Origin: Macrobrachium rosenbergii
Lineage: Eukaryota > Arthropoda > Malacostraca > Decapoda > Palaemonidae
Assembly (NCBI RefSeq): GCF_040412425.1
Contig: NC_089762.1
Coordinates: 24,488,391 to 24,552,390, forward strand
Length of the DNA: 64,000 nt
Direction of reading: 5' to 3'
The position numbers and the translations under genes are program-made. How positions within the stretch are numbered: the stretch's first letter is position 1; the number at the start of each line of letters is the position of its first letter. The notes under the pieces are model-generated. The model had not been told where the DNA came from. It did not search any database and saw only the letters and a program-made list of their open reading frames with translations. Below are positions 16,739-29,872 of this stretch, piece by piece.

Positions 16739-17172
16739 GGTAAAAAAAAAAAAAAAAAACTAGTAAAAAATGCGCCGAAGTTTCTTCGGCTCAATCGAGT
16801 TTTCTGTACAGCCGCTACAGCATTTAATCAAGGGCATCGAAAATAGATCTATCTTTCGGTGGTCTCGGTATGAGCCAAGGCCCATGAAATTTTAACCACG
16901 GCCCGGTGGTGACCTATCCTATATCGTTGCCAGAAGAACGATTATGGCTAATTTTAACCTTAAATAAAATAAAAACTACCGAGGCTAGTGGGCTGCAATT
17001 TGGTATGTTTGATGATTGGAGGGTGGATGATCAACTTACCAATTTGCAGCCCTCTAGCCTCAGTAGTTTTTAAGATCTGAGAGGGGACAGAAAAAGTGAG
17101 GACAGAAAAAAGTGCGGACAGCATAAGGTACGGACGGACAGACAAAGCCGTCACAACAGTTTTCTTTTACAA
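16739..17172. mobile_element. hairpin MITE (decapod-type non-autonomous element)
   Basis: The ends are inverted: GGTAAAA...AACT at 16739-16762 (expanded by an 18-base A run) against AGTTTTCTTTTAC at 17158-17171. Inside, GCCGAAGTTTCTTCGGC at about 16774-16790 is a perfect short stem-loop. A second stem pairs AAACTACCGAGGCTAGTGGG (from about 16974) with CCCTCTAGCCTCAGTAGTTT (ending about 17069). Near the 3' end, GGACAGAAAAAGTG is imperfectly reiterated, and GGACGGACAGACAAAGCC follows. No open reading frame is present. I recall closely similar elements as abundant in decapod genomes. The element may be read from either strand. Confidence 0.7.
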
Positions 17173-18369
17173 AAAAACCACAAAACCGGGAAGAGCCAAG
17201 AGCAATAAAAGCAGTGAAGGAGGGAAGCAGAGTATATTATTAACAAAACAAGGAACAAAATGTGAAGGCCATAAGAATGCTCAGAAATAATGAGAAACGA
17301 GTTTCTCATCCAAACAGTGACGGAAGAAAACAGATATAATGTCCATTAAAGCGAATATGAATCGCAGCTGAATTACCTAGGATGAGTTTAAGAAACTGAA
17401 GACAGCAGGAAAAATCGAAGGAAAGTTGGTTTAAATATTAACAAGGCCTTTAGCAAGAACATTCTAATTATATGTTCTGGGCTTCAGAAAGGTACCGGGT
17501 GATGAAGAAACGAAATCAAAATAAGAAGCTGTTAAGTTACCCTCGAATTCAAAAGTATCTTAAACTGCAATGGTTAAAGTGGCCTTTGCACTCAAATGGA
17601 AATGTATTGGACTGCAGGTTGGGCTGTCCTCGTACGAGAGCAGAACCATGGAATGTGGATATTATCAGGAGGTAGCAATCAAAGGATACCAAAAGGGCGG
17701 ACAGAGAAGGACATTTGCAAAATAAAAAAAAAAAAGACAAAGCAGGAAAGGAACAATCACTAAAAGTGCAGACGCTATTTTTTCTTTTTTATTTAAGGTG
17801 AGAGGCTTATTCATCACAATACAGCTTCCACAGGAAGTCCCTGGAGCGCGAAAATGCACACTTCTTCACTGTGATATTCACAGAAACCATATACTTAACG
17901 CCAAAAGGAGATCACTTCTGCATGAACGTGAAAGGGAAAAGGCCCTAAGAGACCACTGAAGCTGACAGAAATGACGCAAGATTTCTCCAACCTCAAAGTG
18001 GAATGTGTGACAAGAGGTGGAACGAAATATACACAGCTCAAAAGGAAAATACACTCTGCAGTAATCGGAGGTGTGAATCGATATTACGAGAAACGTAGTA
18101 ATTCATATGGATAAGAGGTCCACTGACAAAACTGTTTTGGGTTCCTGTTGATTTCTTAATGGCCAAGCGTTTCTAGAAAGTGAATAAATTACGGTGTAAC
18201 GAATCATAGGTAAAGCTTGGTTTTGTAGGATTTCCGGAAAAAACAAATGGAACAATACAATGAAAAAAATATTAGCTGGAAAAAGAGAATGAACTAAGAT
18301 AAAATGAAAGTATATAAAGTAACAGTCATTGGATTATTATGAAAAGCGATGGTAAGAATAAGAAATACT

Positions 18370-18373
<4 letters not shown>
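17173..18373. other. unassigned sequence
   Basis: Purine-rich on the plus strand. Several 60-70 codon frames overlap on both strands (17472-17859) without recognised motifs. Confidence 0.5.
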
Positions 18374-18428
<55 letters not shown>

Positions 18429-18474
18429 AAAAGGGGGAAAAAGACTAGGAAGGAATGGCGATACAAAAACATGA

Positions 18475-18543
<69 letters not shown>

Positions 18544-18597
18544 TGCTGAAAAGTGGGAAAAATAGACTGGGAAGCAAATGGTGATACAAAAAAATGA

Positions 18598-18669
<72 letters not shown>

Positions 18670-18725
18670 CTGAAAAGTGGGAAAAATAGACTGGGAAGCA
18701 AATGGTGATACAAAAAAATGAAAAC

Positions 18726-18789
<64 letters not shown>

Positions 18790-18844
18790 CTTTAAAGTGG
18801 AAAAATAGACTGTAAAGCAAATGGGGATAAAAAAACATAAAGAA

Positions 18845-18905
<61 letters not shown>

Positions 18906-18965
18906 CTGAAAAGTGAAAAAAGACTGGGAATCGAATGGCGATACAAAAAACATGAAAATTTAGTA
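18374..18965 (+). repeat. higher-order tandem array: five (GA)n blocks, each followed by a related spacer
   Basis: GA blocks lie at about 18374-18423, 18481-18539, 18603-18665, 18729-18785 and 18845-18901. Each is followed by a 55-65 bp spacer of the form AATGCTGAAAAGTGGGAAAA, then TAGACTGGGAAGCAAATGG, then GATACAAAAAAATGAAAACT. The repeating unit is therefore GA block plus spacer, about 105-125 bp. Spacers 2 and 3 are nearly identical, and 1, 4 and 5 are more diverged. The long minus-strand frames here (poly-SL with FFCITICFPVYF-like linkers) are read-through of the array and not proteins. Confidence 0.95.
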
Positions 18966-19335
18966 AGAAGAAAATAAATAAAGCAATCATCGCATCTTAA
19001 AACAACAGAAATTCCAACAACAAAAATTCGAGTCCGAAAAGGAAGAGCCATATTGACCACATCCCAGACAGGCGTCGTGGAAACACACACGGGAAAGAAA
19101 ATCATTTTACGGCTTCCTACCCTGGTGAAACCACTTCCCCTCCGCGTTCACATAATCCTGTGCTTTGCCCAGTTATTCTTATTTTCGAGAAGTATTATGT
19201 ATGTACGTATGGATATGTATGTATGTACGTTTAAAACCACACGGACACGTGACGTATGTATGAAGATGGCTCTAGCCTTTTCCCTTTCCGTGGGACTGAA
19301 CTTTGGGAGGTGAGGCCAAACCACTACTAAGCCAT

Positions 19336-19380
<45 letters not shown>

Positions 19381-20082
19381 CTATAAATCTCACATATATA
19401 TACAGTATATATATGTATATATACATATAAACACACACATATACAGTATATATATATATATATACATATAAACACATATACAGTATATATATATATATAT
19501 GTTAAATATATACACACACACACACATACACATGCAAAATATATATATATATATAATAAAGGATATAGTCTTGAACGGCTATATATATATTGATACATTT
19601 ATAAATATATACATCTGGCTTCAAAATACCATTACGTGTGTATATAATACAATATATAGTCTTGAACGGCTTCACCTGTGTGTGACATTTCCATAATATA
19701 GCTCATCTGGCACAATGTGTCTTTAGGTGTGTATATATACAATATATACAGTATATGTATATATATATATATATGTATGTATATACATAATATATATATA
19801 CATATATATATATGTATATATATAATGATGTGCGTATTATGATATATGGCGGTAGCAAAACTCATATATATTCCCTATACCGAAGAGTTTCGAATATAAA
19901 AAAAAAATGACCGCTATAACCTTGAAGAACTAATTAGGTAAAAACCCAGAGGGAAAAAATCTTATGATAAGTTTATAAAAGATCTGCCCCTCGAAGGGAA
20001 ATAGAAATTATTGGAATTTCACAAATTGTCCATTCGTTGCATTTTTTATCAAAGAAGAGGGCAATTATATACTGCGAGATAA

Positions 20083-20086
<4 letters not shown>
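18966..20086. repeat. unassigned sequence plus (CT)n and a cryptic AT/AC patch
   Basis: (CT)n lies at 19339-19377. From 19390 to 19850 the sequence is scrambled AT/AC/GT low complexity. It contains two copies of ATAGTCTTGAACGGCT (near 19567 and 19656) and repeated ATATACAGTATATAT. No coding evidence. Confidence 0.7.

Positions 20087-20152
<66 letters not shown>
20087..20152. repeat. (CT)n microsatellite
   Basis: About 33 units, ending in TCACACACG. Confidence 0.95.
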
Positions 20153-20158
<6 letters not shown>

Positions 20159-20859
20159 GCGGGTAAGAAAATTTCTTTACGCTCCTTCAGCAACTTAATC
20201 CAAGAAACTGTTAAGGACTTGAGAAGTGTGATAACATTTCCAGCATTTATTCCAATTCCCTCTAAACAAACAAACAAACACAAACACACGCATAAATACC
20301 AGTAAATCGCCAGGAGGAAAAATGGAACTGAAGCTGTGCCAAGTATTATCATAGCCGTCCTTTGAGTCCTTGTTTTGGTCGTTTTAAATTTGAAGAGGGA
20401 GGGAGTAGACAATCCCTGGAGGTTCATTTGAAACTTTACAAATACTCTGCGAGAATAGAACGTATGCAATTGACTTATTTCTTCATATTAATGTTTTAGA
20501 ACATGCTGTAAAATGGACGACTACTGATGAAATTGCCCAGTGACAATATCAACTGTAATAATACTGAATCAAGTAAAATTAGGAAGAATGGTCACTTGAC
20601 TGGTGACCTTTATAAATTAGACGAGTGGTTGGGTAACTGTGTAACTGGACAATTGACGACTCAAGAGTTTCTGTTCTTCGTTTTCTCACTTTTTGTTGTC
20701 ATCTGCGCGAAGAGACACAGACGGCTTTTTCCTGTGTTGTGAGTACCTTGAAAGATGTGCTTAATACACGAAAGCGCCTGGTACAGCTTCAGTCCCAACT
20801 TCCTTCCTGCTGATCTGCTGACATTTCAGTAACGTGGTCTGTGACTTCTAGATGCACGG

Positions 20860-20862
<3 letters not shown>
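20153..20862. other. unassigned sequence
   Basis: A short (AAAC)n-like run at 20263-20289. No recognised element. Open frames lack motifs. Confidence 0.5.
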
Positions 20863-20945
<83 letters not shown>

Positions 20946-20978
20946 ATGTATGTATGTATGTATGTATATGTATATATC

Positions 20979-21050
<72 letters not shown>
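20863..21050. repeat. (AT)n-(GTAT)n-(AT)n-(GT)n compound microsatellite
   Basis: Blocks in order: AT to 20934, GTAT units to about 20970, AT to 20999, and about 52 bases of GT to 21050. Confidence 0.95.
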
Positions 21051-21054
<4 letters not shown>

Positions 21055-22503
21055 CCTGTACCGTGGGCCTCGAAAGCATAGGGTGCAAAGTCTGAACATA
21101 TTGTTCTAAATAAAATAAGTGGCAACTGATGTACTTTCTTCACTTTTTATTGTGCCACTACATAAAAACGGGATCTAATCTTTCAGAAAGTACTAAATAT
21201 GAATCATTAATGTCATATTGGTATTAATGACAATACTGTAAGACGTATCAGTCTCCTGTCACACACTTCTCGAACGAAACATTTTGAAAGTTCCAAAGTG
21301 ATTCATTCAGCACCAGAGCTGGTCAGTATGCAAGATTTTCTACCACTATGTCGACTTAATTACGAACCTTACAGACACTACTGATTTATTCAGTTTCGCG
21401 TAAAAATAAATTCTTAATAAACAGATTATTTCTGAATAATTTTTTTTTTTTTTTTTACATTTGAAGAAAATAATTGTCTCCAAATGTTGACACCTCGGGA
21501 AGAGCTGACCAACTGTCAAAATGGATCACATGAGAGAATGTAAATAAACTGTTAATTTTTCTACTACTTTTATGAAGAAAAGCTACTTATAAAATGAATA
21601 GACTTATTTACTGTGTTTCATTGCGAACCATCAATACATGGTTCCTTGTTTAAAAGTAATAACTAGTGTAACTAGAACAATAAAAAATAAATTCTTTTCA
21701 TTTTACTGAGCTTCAAGCAATAACGAGCGCACCTAGTCCTACTAGTTCACTTCAAAATCACCACAGTTATAAATCAGACAATTCTCACTTTAATCAAGTT
21801 ATTTCGTCCTTTGACTCACTGCCTAACGGGCTCATAGCCAAGGACTTTTTCGTTTACGAAATGTATACAGTAAATTCGTACTAATACCGACGAGACAAAA
21901 AAAAGAAAAGAAAAAGCAAGTATGTATTTGGAATTTAGTTTTCACATACAACTAAAATTAAAATAAAATTCCAACCAAGCGAGCAATTAGCCAGTCATGA
22001 CTAGAGATGCATGATTGAGTCTCAACGACTAGCAGAGTAAGTGAAGTCTTCCCAAAATAACACCATGAAGTTTGCTATCTAAGCATATTTAATCACTAGC
22101 TCCAGAAATGTATTTATTTACAATTTTTTTTTTCTTTTTACCAAGCAGGGGGAAAACAGATGTGGCAGGATTTGAGAACGAAATAACACACGGTCAATTA
22201 TAATAAGAAAAGTCGAAAGTTAGAAGCTCTCAGTGCTTAGTAGAACGGATAATTATATTGTCAGATGGAAACACGGGTTACTTGACGATTTCTTCTATTG
22301 CCAATGTTTGCTAGATTTTCGATGCCGAACGAAAATTTCAAAATAACCACCACATAGTTTTGAAGCTTACTGTACATATTCAATGGAAGTTGTATTTTCT
22401 GATTACTTGTACCAACTCCATATGCTTGACTCTTTGACCTTCTGTTGTTCCCAAAATAACTGGGAAGAGACTATGGATGCATTTTCCCGAGATGTAACCG
22501 AGC
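21051..22503. other. unassigned sequence
   Basis: AT-rich with T/A homopolymers (21440-21457, 22123-22133). No element or coding signal recognised. Confidence 0.55.
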
Positions 22504-22704
22504 ATTGCACCAGCCCGGACCTTTCCGTGAAAAAAGCGGGACGCCATATCTTAAAAAACTAACCATAGAATTTTCTTGAAAGTAATCTCATTACGTTTCC
22601 CACACCCAAATTCCTTTGCAATTTCCATAACTAAACAACCTAACCCAGCCTAACCTAACCTAACCTAACAGGGCATGGCAAAAAACCGGAGCTGGTGCAA
22701 TACT
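22504..22704. mobile_element. candidate small MITE with inverted ends and internal (CCTAA)4
   Basis: ATTGCACCAGCCCGG at about 22504-22518 is mirrored by CCGGAGCTGGTGCAAT at about 22686-22701, giving imperfect 15-16 bp terminal inverted repeats about 200 bp apart. Between them are GAAAAAAGCGGGACGCCA and, at 22649-22668, four CCTAA units, the arthropod telomere repeat (TTAGG on the minus strand). A fifth degenerate unit precedes them. No open frame. Target duplications are not clear. Confidence 0.45.
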
Positions 22705-23929
22705 AGTATACACCCCGGGAATATGCTACCGGGATTCTATAGCCACAGCTTAGTCTGAAGGCCTCACTATCATGCCCTGGCAACCTCCTACCAATGAGTC
22801 GGACGCACCGTTGACCCTAACGGTAGGTTGCCACGGTACAATGACGAAACTTTCAGATTCGTTGGCCGCCGCTATAGTAACTGTAGCATAACAAAGTATT
22901 TGAACAGCGAAAGTAACGGGAAGAAATCGAAAATTTGTTGAAAATTTCGTAAGGGCATCCCAGTTTCACATTTTGCACTAATTAGTGGCTGCTGTGAATT
23001 TGGAGAGTGGAGTTCCACCTTTGAAGATTTTCCATGTCACACTTCATGAAGAAGGAAGTAATCAATAGTGTGATGATATTCGATAGTTCTGCAACACTCA
23101 AATAAAAAAAAACACGCACACATATTAATACTTAATTTACCCTGATTCAAAAACCTCATAACTTTAAAGACGACCCTTGTATACTACACCGTTCAATGTA
23201 TAACAGAAAAGACTTTGGCTTATCAAAAGAGCAACAATTTGATTTGCCCATTCTTCTCTTGTATCCATCACTTTCTTTATCTACTATGCATTTGCAGTAG
23301 TGTAACCCTCTCTCTCAGTCGGGCCATTAGCTCTGTTCTTCTCATGCGTAAAAATTAACAACCGGGAACTTTTCCCACACTGAGGCTAACATTCCCAGTG
23401 GTTCAAGCGGGAAACAGGTAGCGACTTAAACAATGACAGATGCTGATGGAAAAAAGAACCTAATTTTGGGAGGTCTGAGCACAAGGTGACACGGCAGTTT
23501 CAATTCTATCCGCAGTGCTGAACTCGAGCCATTTACAATCACTCAACTGGAGGAAGATATTAATGGCAAATATGTTTCCATCGTTAAAATTTTTCTGATG
23601 CGAGTGTAAGTAGAGCAACAAGCCAAATTGGTCGCTGAGAAAAGATGAAAACAATGCTTGCAGATTTAGAGTTTTCTTATGGAACGAACTTGAAAACCAA
23701 TGGTAAATATCACTGACTGATAGACCTCTCTACTGACTAAGTATCAAGTGTGGAGGAAACAGAAGAAACAGATAAGGGGGCTTGGACTTGGATGAGTAAG
23801 ATCGACTGGACTAAGGCTTTTGGCGAAAACCCATACTAGGAGCATTATTTTTACAAAGGAAAGTAATCTATTATTGTTACTACTAATACACACACAAACA
23901 AAGCCACTCCAACATCTTCTAAAAACATA
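22705..23929. other. unassigned sequence
   Basis: 22705-22880 is relatively GC-rich (TATGCTACCGGGATTC, GGTAGGTTGCCACGGTAC) with a short inverted pair GGCAACCTCCTACC and GGTAGGTTGCC, possibly an old element. The rest is featureless. Confidence 0.45.
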
Positions 23930-24210
23930 ACAGGTACCTCACACGTCTCGACTGTCGACCTAACCGCGCAACGACTCCTCGCTGCTGGTAGAAAGGGCGC
24001 CGGTGACTGGTAAAATATATGTACATATGCTACCTGGGTCTAAGCGATGACAGGCAGGGCAGCCGACCGAGACTAATACAGTCTACCCCAAAAGCCAAAT
24101 CAAAGTCCTTCAAAAAGAAGGCATCGTGCTTACCCCATACAAATGGGAAAACAAGCACGTTAAAAGAAGAAGATAAAGTACCACAGTTCAACGAAATTTC
24201 TTCTTAGTTA
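23930..24210. mobile_element. suspected interspersed repeat
   Basis: The text CGACCTAACCGCGCAACGAC, followed by TGGTAGAAAGGGCGCCGGTG and then ACCTGGGTCTAAGCGATGAC, matches my memory of a repeated decapod segment. It is GC-rich relative to its flanks. No A/B boxes or terminal repeats could be fixed. The 62-codon plus frame inside (24019-24207) is probably incidental. Confidence 0.3.
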
Positions 24211-26987
24211 TATTTGTCCTTAGAGAATAGCCTATACGGCATCAATAACCTAGATATTGTGACGACAGTTTTAGTAACCATACATCAGTCAATCAAACAA
24301 TCCTTAGAGAATTTGAACAGGTAAGCTGGAAGACACCAAAAGGAACAGATAAAAAGTATAAGGAAGAAAGCAACGCAACTGGTGCCGAAGGTAACCCGCA
24401 ATGAACACCATCAACAAAGTGCAGGAAGAAGATCAAAGATCCAGAAATTAATATAAAAGAGTTTTACACAATATAACGCCTTTTTTTAACGCCCTGTTGA
24501 GCATCTCATAAATAATTTAAATGTGGAGTGCTACGATATTAGATTAAATGAAAGAATAGGCAGTGTTATGCAATATTGGGAAAATGAAGTAATGAACTCC
24601 AGTTAGGAATTCAATAACAGTAACTGTAAGAAGGTCATTTGCAATTATATTTATTCTCGTTACGAGGTTAGTCTCCACCTCCTCAGATTTTCATGTATTA
24701 CTTCAACTAAAAAATGGGACAACGATGCTCTGTATTTCTAATGTTACACAGCAAAAATTTCTGCTGTTTTATGTACACATGATCAATTTCCTGTAACATA
24801 AAACCACACCTAAATAAATAAATAAATAAATAAAATAAATAAATATGGCTAATCATATATATTAATAAATAAGAAGCCACAAAAAATCACCCGGCAAATA
24901 CCACACTTCCATTTAAAGATGGATCTTACTAGCTTCCAAAGGGAAACTAGGCGGGCGAGCACATACACAGATACACACATGCATACGTGCACAGTATGTC
25001 TTCCCATGACAGGGAGGAGAAAACACTGGACGGAATCTCTCAAGGTTACCCGAGTCGGGATTTTCATGCTTGAGAAACGCCGATGGCGGCCTCTGCTGTT
25101 GCCACCGCAGCAAAAATCCATTAGACGCCAGTAAACTAACCTACCATCAACATTCTGTTTATCTCGATTTTTTTTTTATTTCTTCTATTTATTCCAGTCA
25201 TTATTTCATTTAATAATTATTTATTTCGAACGTCGTCTCTCATTTCCTACTTGGTTTTACCTAATCGTTGCAAGGCCCACTAACTGTTATTGCATATCCT
25301 CCCAGACATCCTCATATTACGTTGTCCTGTCATTAGACGTTTCTTTCTTTCTCATTATTCCTCTCCCTTCTCTATCTCCATTCCCATTTCGTGTTTGGGT
25401 GAGGAATCATTTCGTGTGCGTGCGAGGTTATTCAACCGCTTCCCAGTAGTATATAAAACTCAGGATGAAACTCAGGTATGCTGACATAAAAAAAGGACTT
25501 TAAACCTGGAATTCACAGACACGGATGCACGCACGACTCACGGAATTAGAAACCACCTGTAATCGGAGACCGTTGCACCTGTGCTAAACAAATTTCTACT
25601 TTTACAACTAGAGCCTCACACAGCTGTTCAACAGTCTACATGTTATACGCTTTCCATCTAGTTTCTTCAACTTCTCATTTCCTCATTATTTTTTTAATCC
25701 TATTATTCATCATCTCAGTGATCACATAGCTCTGGAGTAGAAGATCTTGTTTGTGTGAAAATGAGACATCAATTAGTAGGCAACAATAAAAAATAATCCT
25801 GCGAAAACATCTACTTTTATATTAGGCTACGCAACAAAACATATAGTTGCACACAACGAATGCAACTTTTTTTTATAACATTTATCAAAGCTAATCACAT
25901 AAAAAATGTAATTATCGAGAGCCATGAGTATCTAAGTTTTCCGGACTTTTGGGCTGGCTCTAAGCAGTGGAAGCAAGCCGTTTAAGATACGTGAACTGAC
26001 TGAATATTCTAAATGTATATAGACTTTAACAGAATAATAAAACTGCCTTATCTTGGAAGCTCCATGAGGTTACTGATCATCTTCCAATCGCTGAACCCAC
26101 TGCTTTTCCAATATAAGAAAAACATCGAGAGTTCCTTTATTAATGTAAATTTAAACAAGAAAGAAGCTCACTTCAATGGTGGGTCACTCTATAGACTATA
26201 TTATGTGGATAGAAGCATGGGTTAAGAAATGAGTAAAAGCCAAAGGATTTCTGAACAACTGAGTGATCGGGGTCATAGCATTAATCCGAACAACACATAC
26301 CCTTCGGGTGAACACCGAAACCGATAAAGCAGATCTCTTAATGAGATTTTCCTAAGCCCTATTCTGAAACAAACGACTCGGCCAGCCACCCCTCTGACAG
26401 ACTTATTGCACTCTACATGAACGCTAACGACAGTGAAATCAATCTGTGTCCTAATTTTTCCTCGTCAGAAGTTCAGCAAACCAATTACCGTTTATAAATC
26501 CTCCTCATAAATGTCATTCCTTGCCTGTATCTAGCGCATAAATACTTATTTCACAAACCTTTTACAACAATAATCAAATACTTAGATATGGCAGTAGCCA
26601 AACTATGTTATTTACCACTTTTAATTGTCTGGTGAACCTTCCTTCCCCATCAATTTAGAAGATTAAGGTAGAAGACATTCAAGTATACAGTACACTGCTT
26701 TCATACTTTTAACATTAAATAACGCACAGTAACACTTGGCTTCCTTACTCTTCTTCAAGACCCACAATGCGTCAATCAGCACCATGACAACACCTTTGCA
26801 TGCCGTCTGTTCCACGAGAATCATATACAACTGTAATCATAGAGTCTGGGGGGCCTTCCCTCATCAATTTTTCGTGATTGCCCACGGACACGAACTCTGA
26901 CCCGTTAGCTTACGCTCCCCAGAGAAGCTTTTTCTTCATTTTTTTCCTTGACCTGGAGATACAAAGTCGTGTCCAAGCTGCACCAGC

Positions 26988-26989
<2 letters not shown>
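24211..26989. other. unassigned region with (AAAT)n and a GC-richer island
   Basis: (AAAT)n lies at 24811-24845. At 24915-25135 a GC-richer block stays open in two minus frames (25121-24849 and 25113-24913), but no motif or good splice pair is seen. The remainder is ordinary AT-rich sequence. Confidence 0.5.

Positions 26990-27057
<68 letters not shown>
26990..27057. repeat. (CT)34 microsatellite
   Basis: An uninterrupted CT run preceded by GCACCAGCATT. Confidence 0.95.
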
Positions 27058-27059
<2 letters not shown>

Positions 27060-27708
27060 ATCTGACGACACCGCAAAAGTCACTTCATAGATGAAACAAG
27101 ACTGTCTTCTTTTTGCTCTACCAGGCGACTCTGTTCGAATCACTTCCTGCATGCAGCAGCTCGATGTCTATTCGTCTCTAATTAGGGGAGAGGGAAGTTA
27201 CTCAATCGATCCCCCGACACGCATTCAGACACGTACCAGGGAATATAAATTACCCTCTAATGCTCAAATTAACAAACCCAAAACCCAGAGGATGCGGCAT
27301 TCTCAAAATCATATAATACGAATGCATATAAAATCTGTTTGACTTTATTCCCTTGTGGACTCGATAGATATATAGTTTTATTTTTAGAATCAATGTACCC
27401 TCGTATTTCCTGTCCTCGTCTAAATCATTTTACGTACATTACCGAAGCAACCTTCAAATGCCGATAGTATGCGCAGTTGGTTACTCAACAGGAAAATAAG
27501 GTAAACAAACAGGGCATCGATCCGATACAACGGGTTAGAGCAGCTGCAATGGCTTCACTGTAAAGGTTGACTGATTGATTCACGATGCGCCAAGAAATAT
27601 CAACAAAATGGAGCAAGTGATTATGAAGAGAAGGAAATTTAAAATTGAGACCTGCGCAATAAATGAAAACTTTGTTCGGTAATAAATGAAGACATTTAAA
27701 GTACAACA

Positions 27709-27709
<1 letters not shown>
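27058..27709. other. unassigned sequence
   Basis: An 83-codon plus frame at 27091-27342 has no recognised domain. Nothing else stands out. Confidence 0.5.

Positions 27710-27764
<55 letters not shown>
27710..27764. repeat. (CT)27 microsatellite
   Basis: An uninterrupted CT run. Confidence 0.95.
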
Positions 27765-27767
<3 letters not shown>

Positions 27768-29872
27768 GACCATTGACTAGACGGAATTACGGTTCACTGG
27801 TTACATTCCTTTTTTCCTTTCTTTAAGCCTCGAAGGAAACGGCATCTTTAGACATGTTGACCATCTATTTTAATGAGCTAACGATCCAACAGAGAAAGCG
27901 CGTTTCATTAATTACATATAATGATTTTCTAAGTCTCTTTTTGTTTATGGAAATTTTAAGCAATTTTTCGACATTTAAACATATTTTCCCAGTGTTATGA
28001 AGGTATTAAAAAAGCTCTCATTGCATACAACGATCCTCAAGGCGTTGTCACTCGAAACACGTTTCTTGCATCTTCGAGCAGTCTGCCTCCAAACTTTGCC
28101 CCACTTGGCAATCTTAACGTTGCGTTTGTTCGAGCTAGCGTGAGACTACCTTAACACATATGCGTCCTGTCAATTTGGTCTCCCTTACAAAAAACAAAAA
28201 TAAAAATAAAAACTTCGCCACCTAGTGCAACGTCTGAGGGCTGATATGTGCTACAAGATGCCAAAAAACAAAACATTCAATGCCAGTGCCTGTAAGTCCC
28301 TAATGTAAAAAAAAAGTTGGATCTCCTACGCATGCGCACCAAGGTCGGTAGGTGGGACGAGGGTCTAAATTAAAGAATGGGGTGGCACGGAGTGCGTGGG
28401 ACATTTCTTTGATGCGCCAAACCAAAACGCGCTTCAATAGCCATCACGCTAACCGGCACTTTTTTAAGCTGGTGTTTAATAACGGAAAAGGAGTTTTCCT
28501 GCATCTAGTTTTTTTTAAAGCTTTATACGCCCATGCATTCATACTCAGTGATAAAGCGTTTTTACTTCCTCCTTTGTTATTTACTTTACTACAAGCTGTT
28601 GTTGACTTTACACACAATGAACAAAACCAAATGACATCATGTCAACATCATGAAATTAGATTCGCTTCTTGCGTTCACTGTGGCGACAGTAATTTAAAAC
28701 AATGTTTTGCAAGTTTTTTACAAACATGAGAAAATACTACTTCTTACCGAGTACATTTACTTCGAGGTTATTTGAAGAAAATAGTATAACTGGAAAATCA
28801 AATTAGGTAATGAGTAACATGTTGAGTAGGTAATTTGAATTGTTTCGCTTTTCCTGCCTGGTTTTTCGTTGATGTTATTAATGTAACAACCGTAAAAGGA
28901 ATTACACTACAAATTGCTTCGGCGATGAGTCATCTCTGAATCTCCCGTGAGGTTACATAAAGATACTGTCGTAATGTGTTGCTCTTTTAAATTTACATGC
29001 AATTTTTTCTTAATGACTCTTGCTCACAATAACTTGCAACAGCCAAGAACTGCCTGTAGGTGCAATTAACCATTAGGAACTGCCCGCGTGTACTTGAAAC
29101 TGACTTGGCTATCTAAAAGTAATAAGAACTGTCAACAAATGACAGTAACGACATGAAGCCTCCTGTAAGTGCTAATCACAATCCAGAAGTACCGGCAAAA
29201 TTAAGAAAAAAATTCTGCAGTTATCTCTAACTACCTGTGACGACAAGTAATTGTTTATATCTACCGGGATTCCCTGAAATTTGTATTTAACTTCCTAACT
29301 ATTGGCAGGTAGATCTAACACTTCGTTCGTGATTAGGCACCACTCTTTCCTCTCTGCTTCCCTTTCTCTTTCTTAATACCACCAAGCATGGACTATACAT
29401 GGGCAGGGTTCTGTCCGTCCCAACAGAAAATCAATAAAACCGTTTCGAAGTCACTGACCCTTCTCACTCCAGCTTGCTCTGCCTTCTCTGAGTCCTACGG
29501 ATTCTGACCCATTGTCCTATAAAGCCTCCAAGACGTGAATGTTGACGAACTAAACTTTTATACCTTTGCAGAGGCAGGTGGAATTAAGCTTACGCACAAA
29601 GCCATTGGAAAAACGTGGCCCGAGCGAACAGATCGATCCCCCTCGCCTGACCGTCGTAACAGACCTTCCTCTGGGGGTTTGTCATTCCTTCCTACAAGCG
29701 CTGTGCCAACCTTGACTGATATACCTGACAGACTGACATTTCTCTAGAACTCCGAACTAGAATGACATGCTCTTCATCACACGGATTTTGGGAAAATTTT
29801 ATAATTTTTTCTTCCTCTCTGGAAAGATAAAACTAACCCAAAAAATTCGAATCTCGTTCTTTGTAAACTCAC
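27765..29872. other. unassigned sequence
   Basis: A 125-codon plus frame at 28352-28729 is the longest one here not made of simple repeat. The peptide is Cys/His-containing near its end (SCQHHEIRFASCVHC), but that spacing fits no zinc-finger class I know. No promoter, splice or poly-A support, so it is not called as a gene. Confidence 0.45.

Noticed and set aside
22649..22668. A chromosome end or true telomere tract
   Set aside because: Only four CCTAA units, flanked on both sides by ordinary sequence and lying within a small inverted-repeat segment.
28352..28729. 125-codon plus-strand frame with Cys/His residues near its end
   Set aside because: The Cys/His spacing matches no known zinc-finger class, composition is ordinary, and there is no splice, start-context or polyadenylation support.
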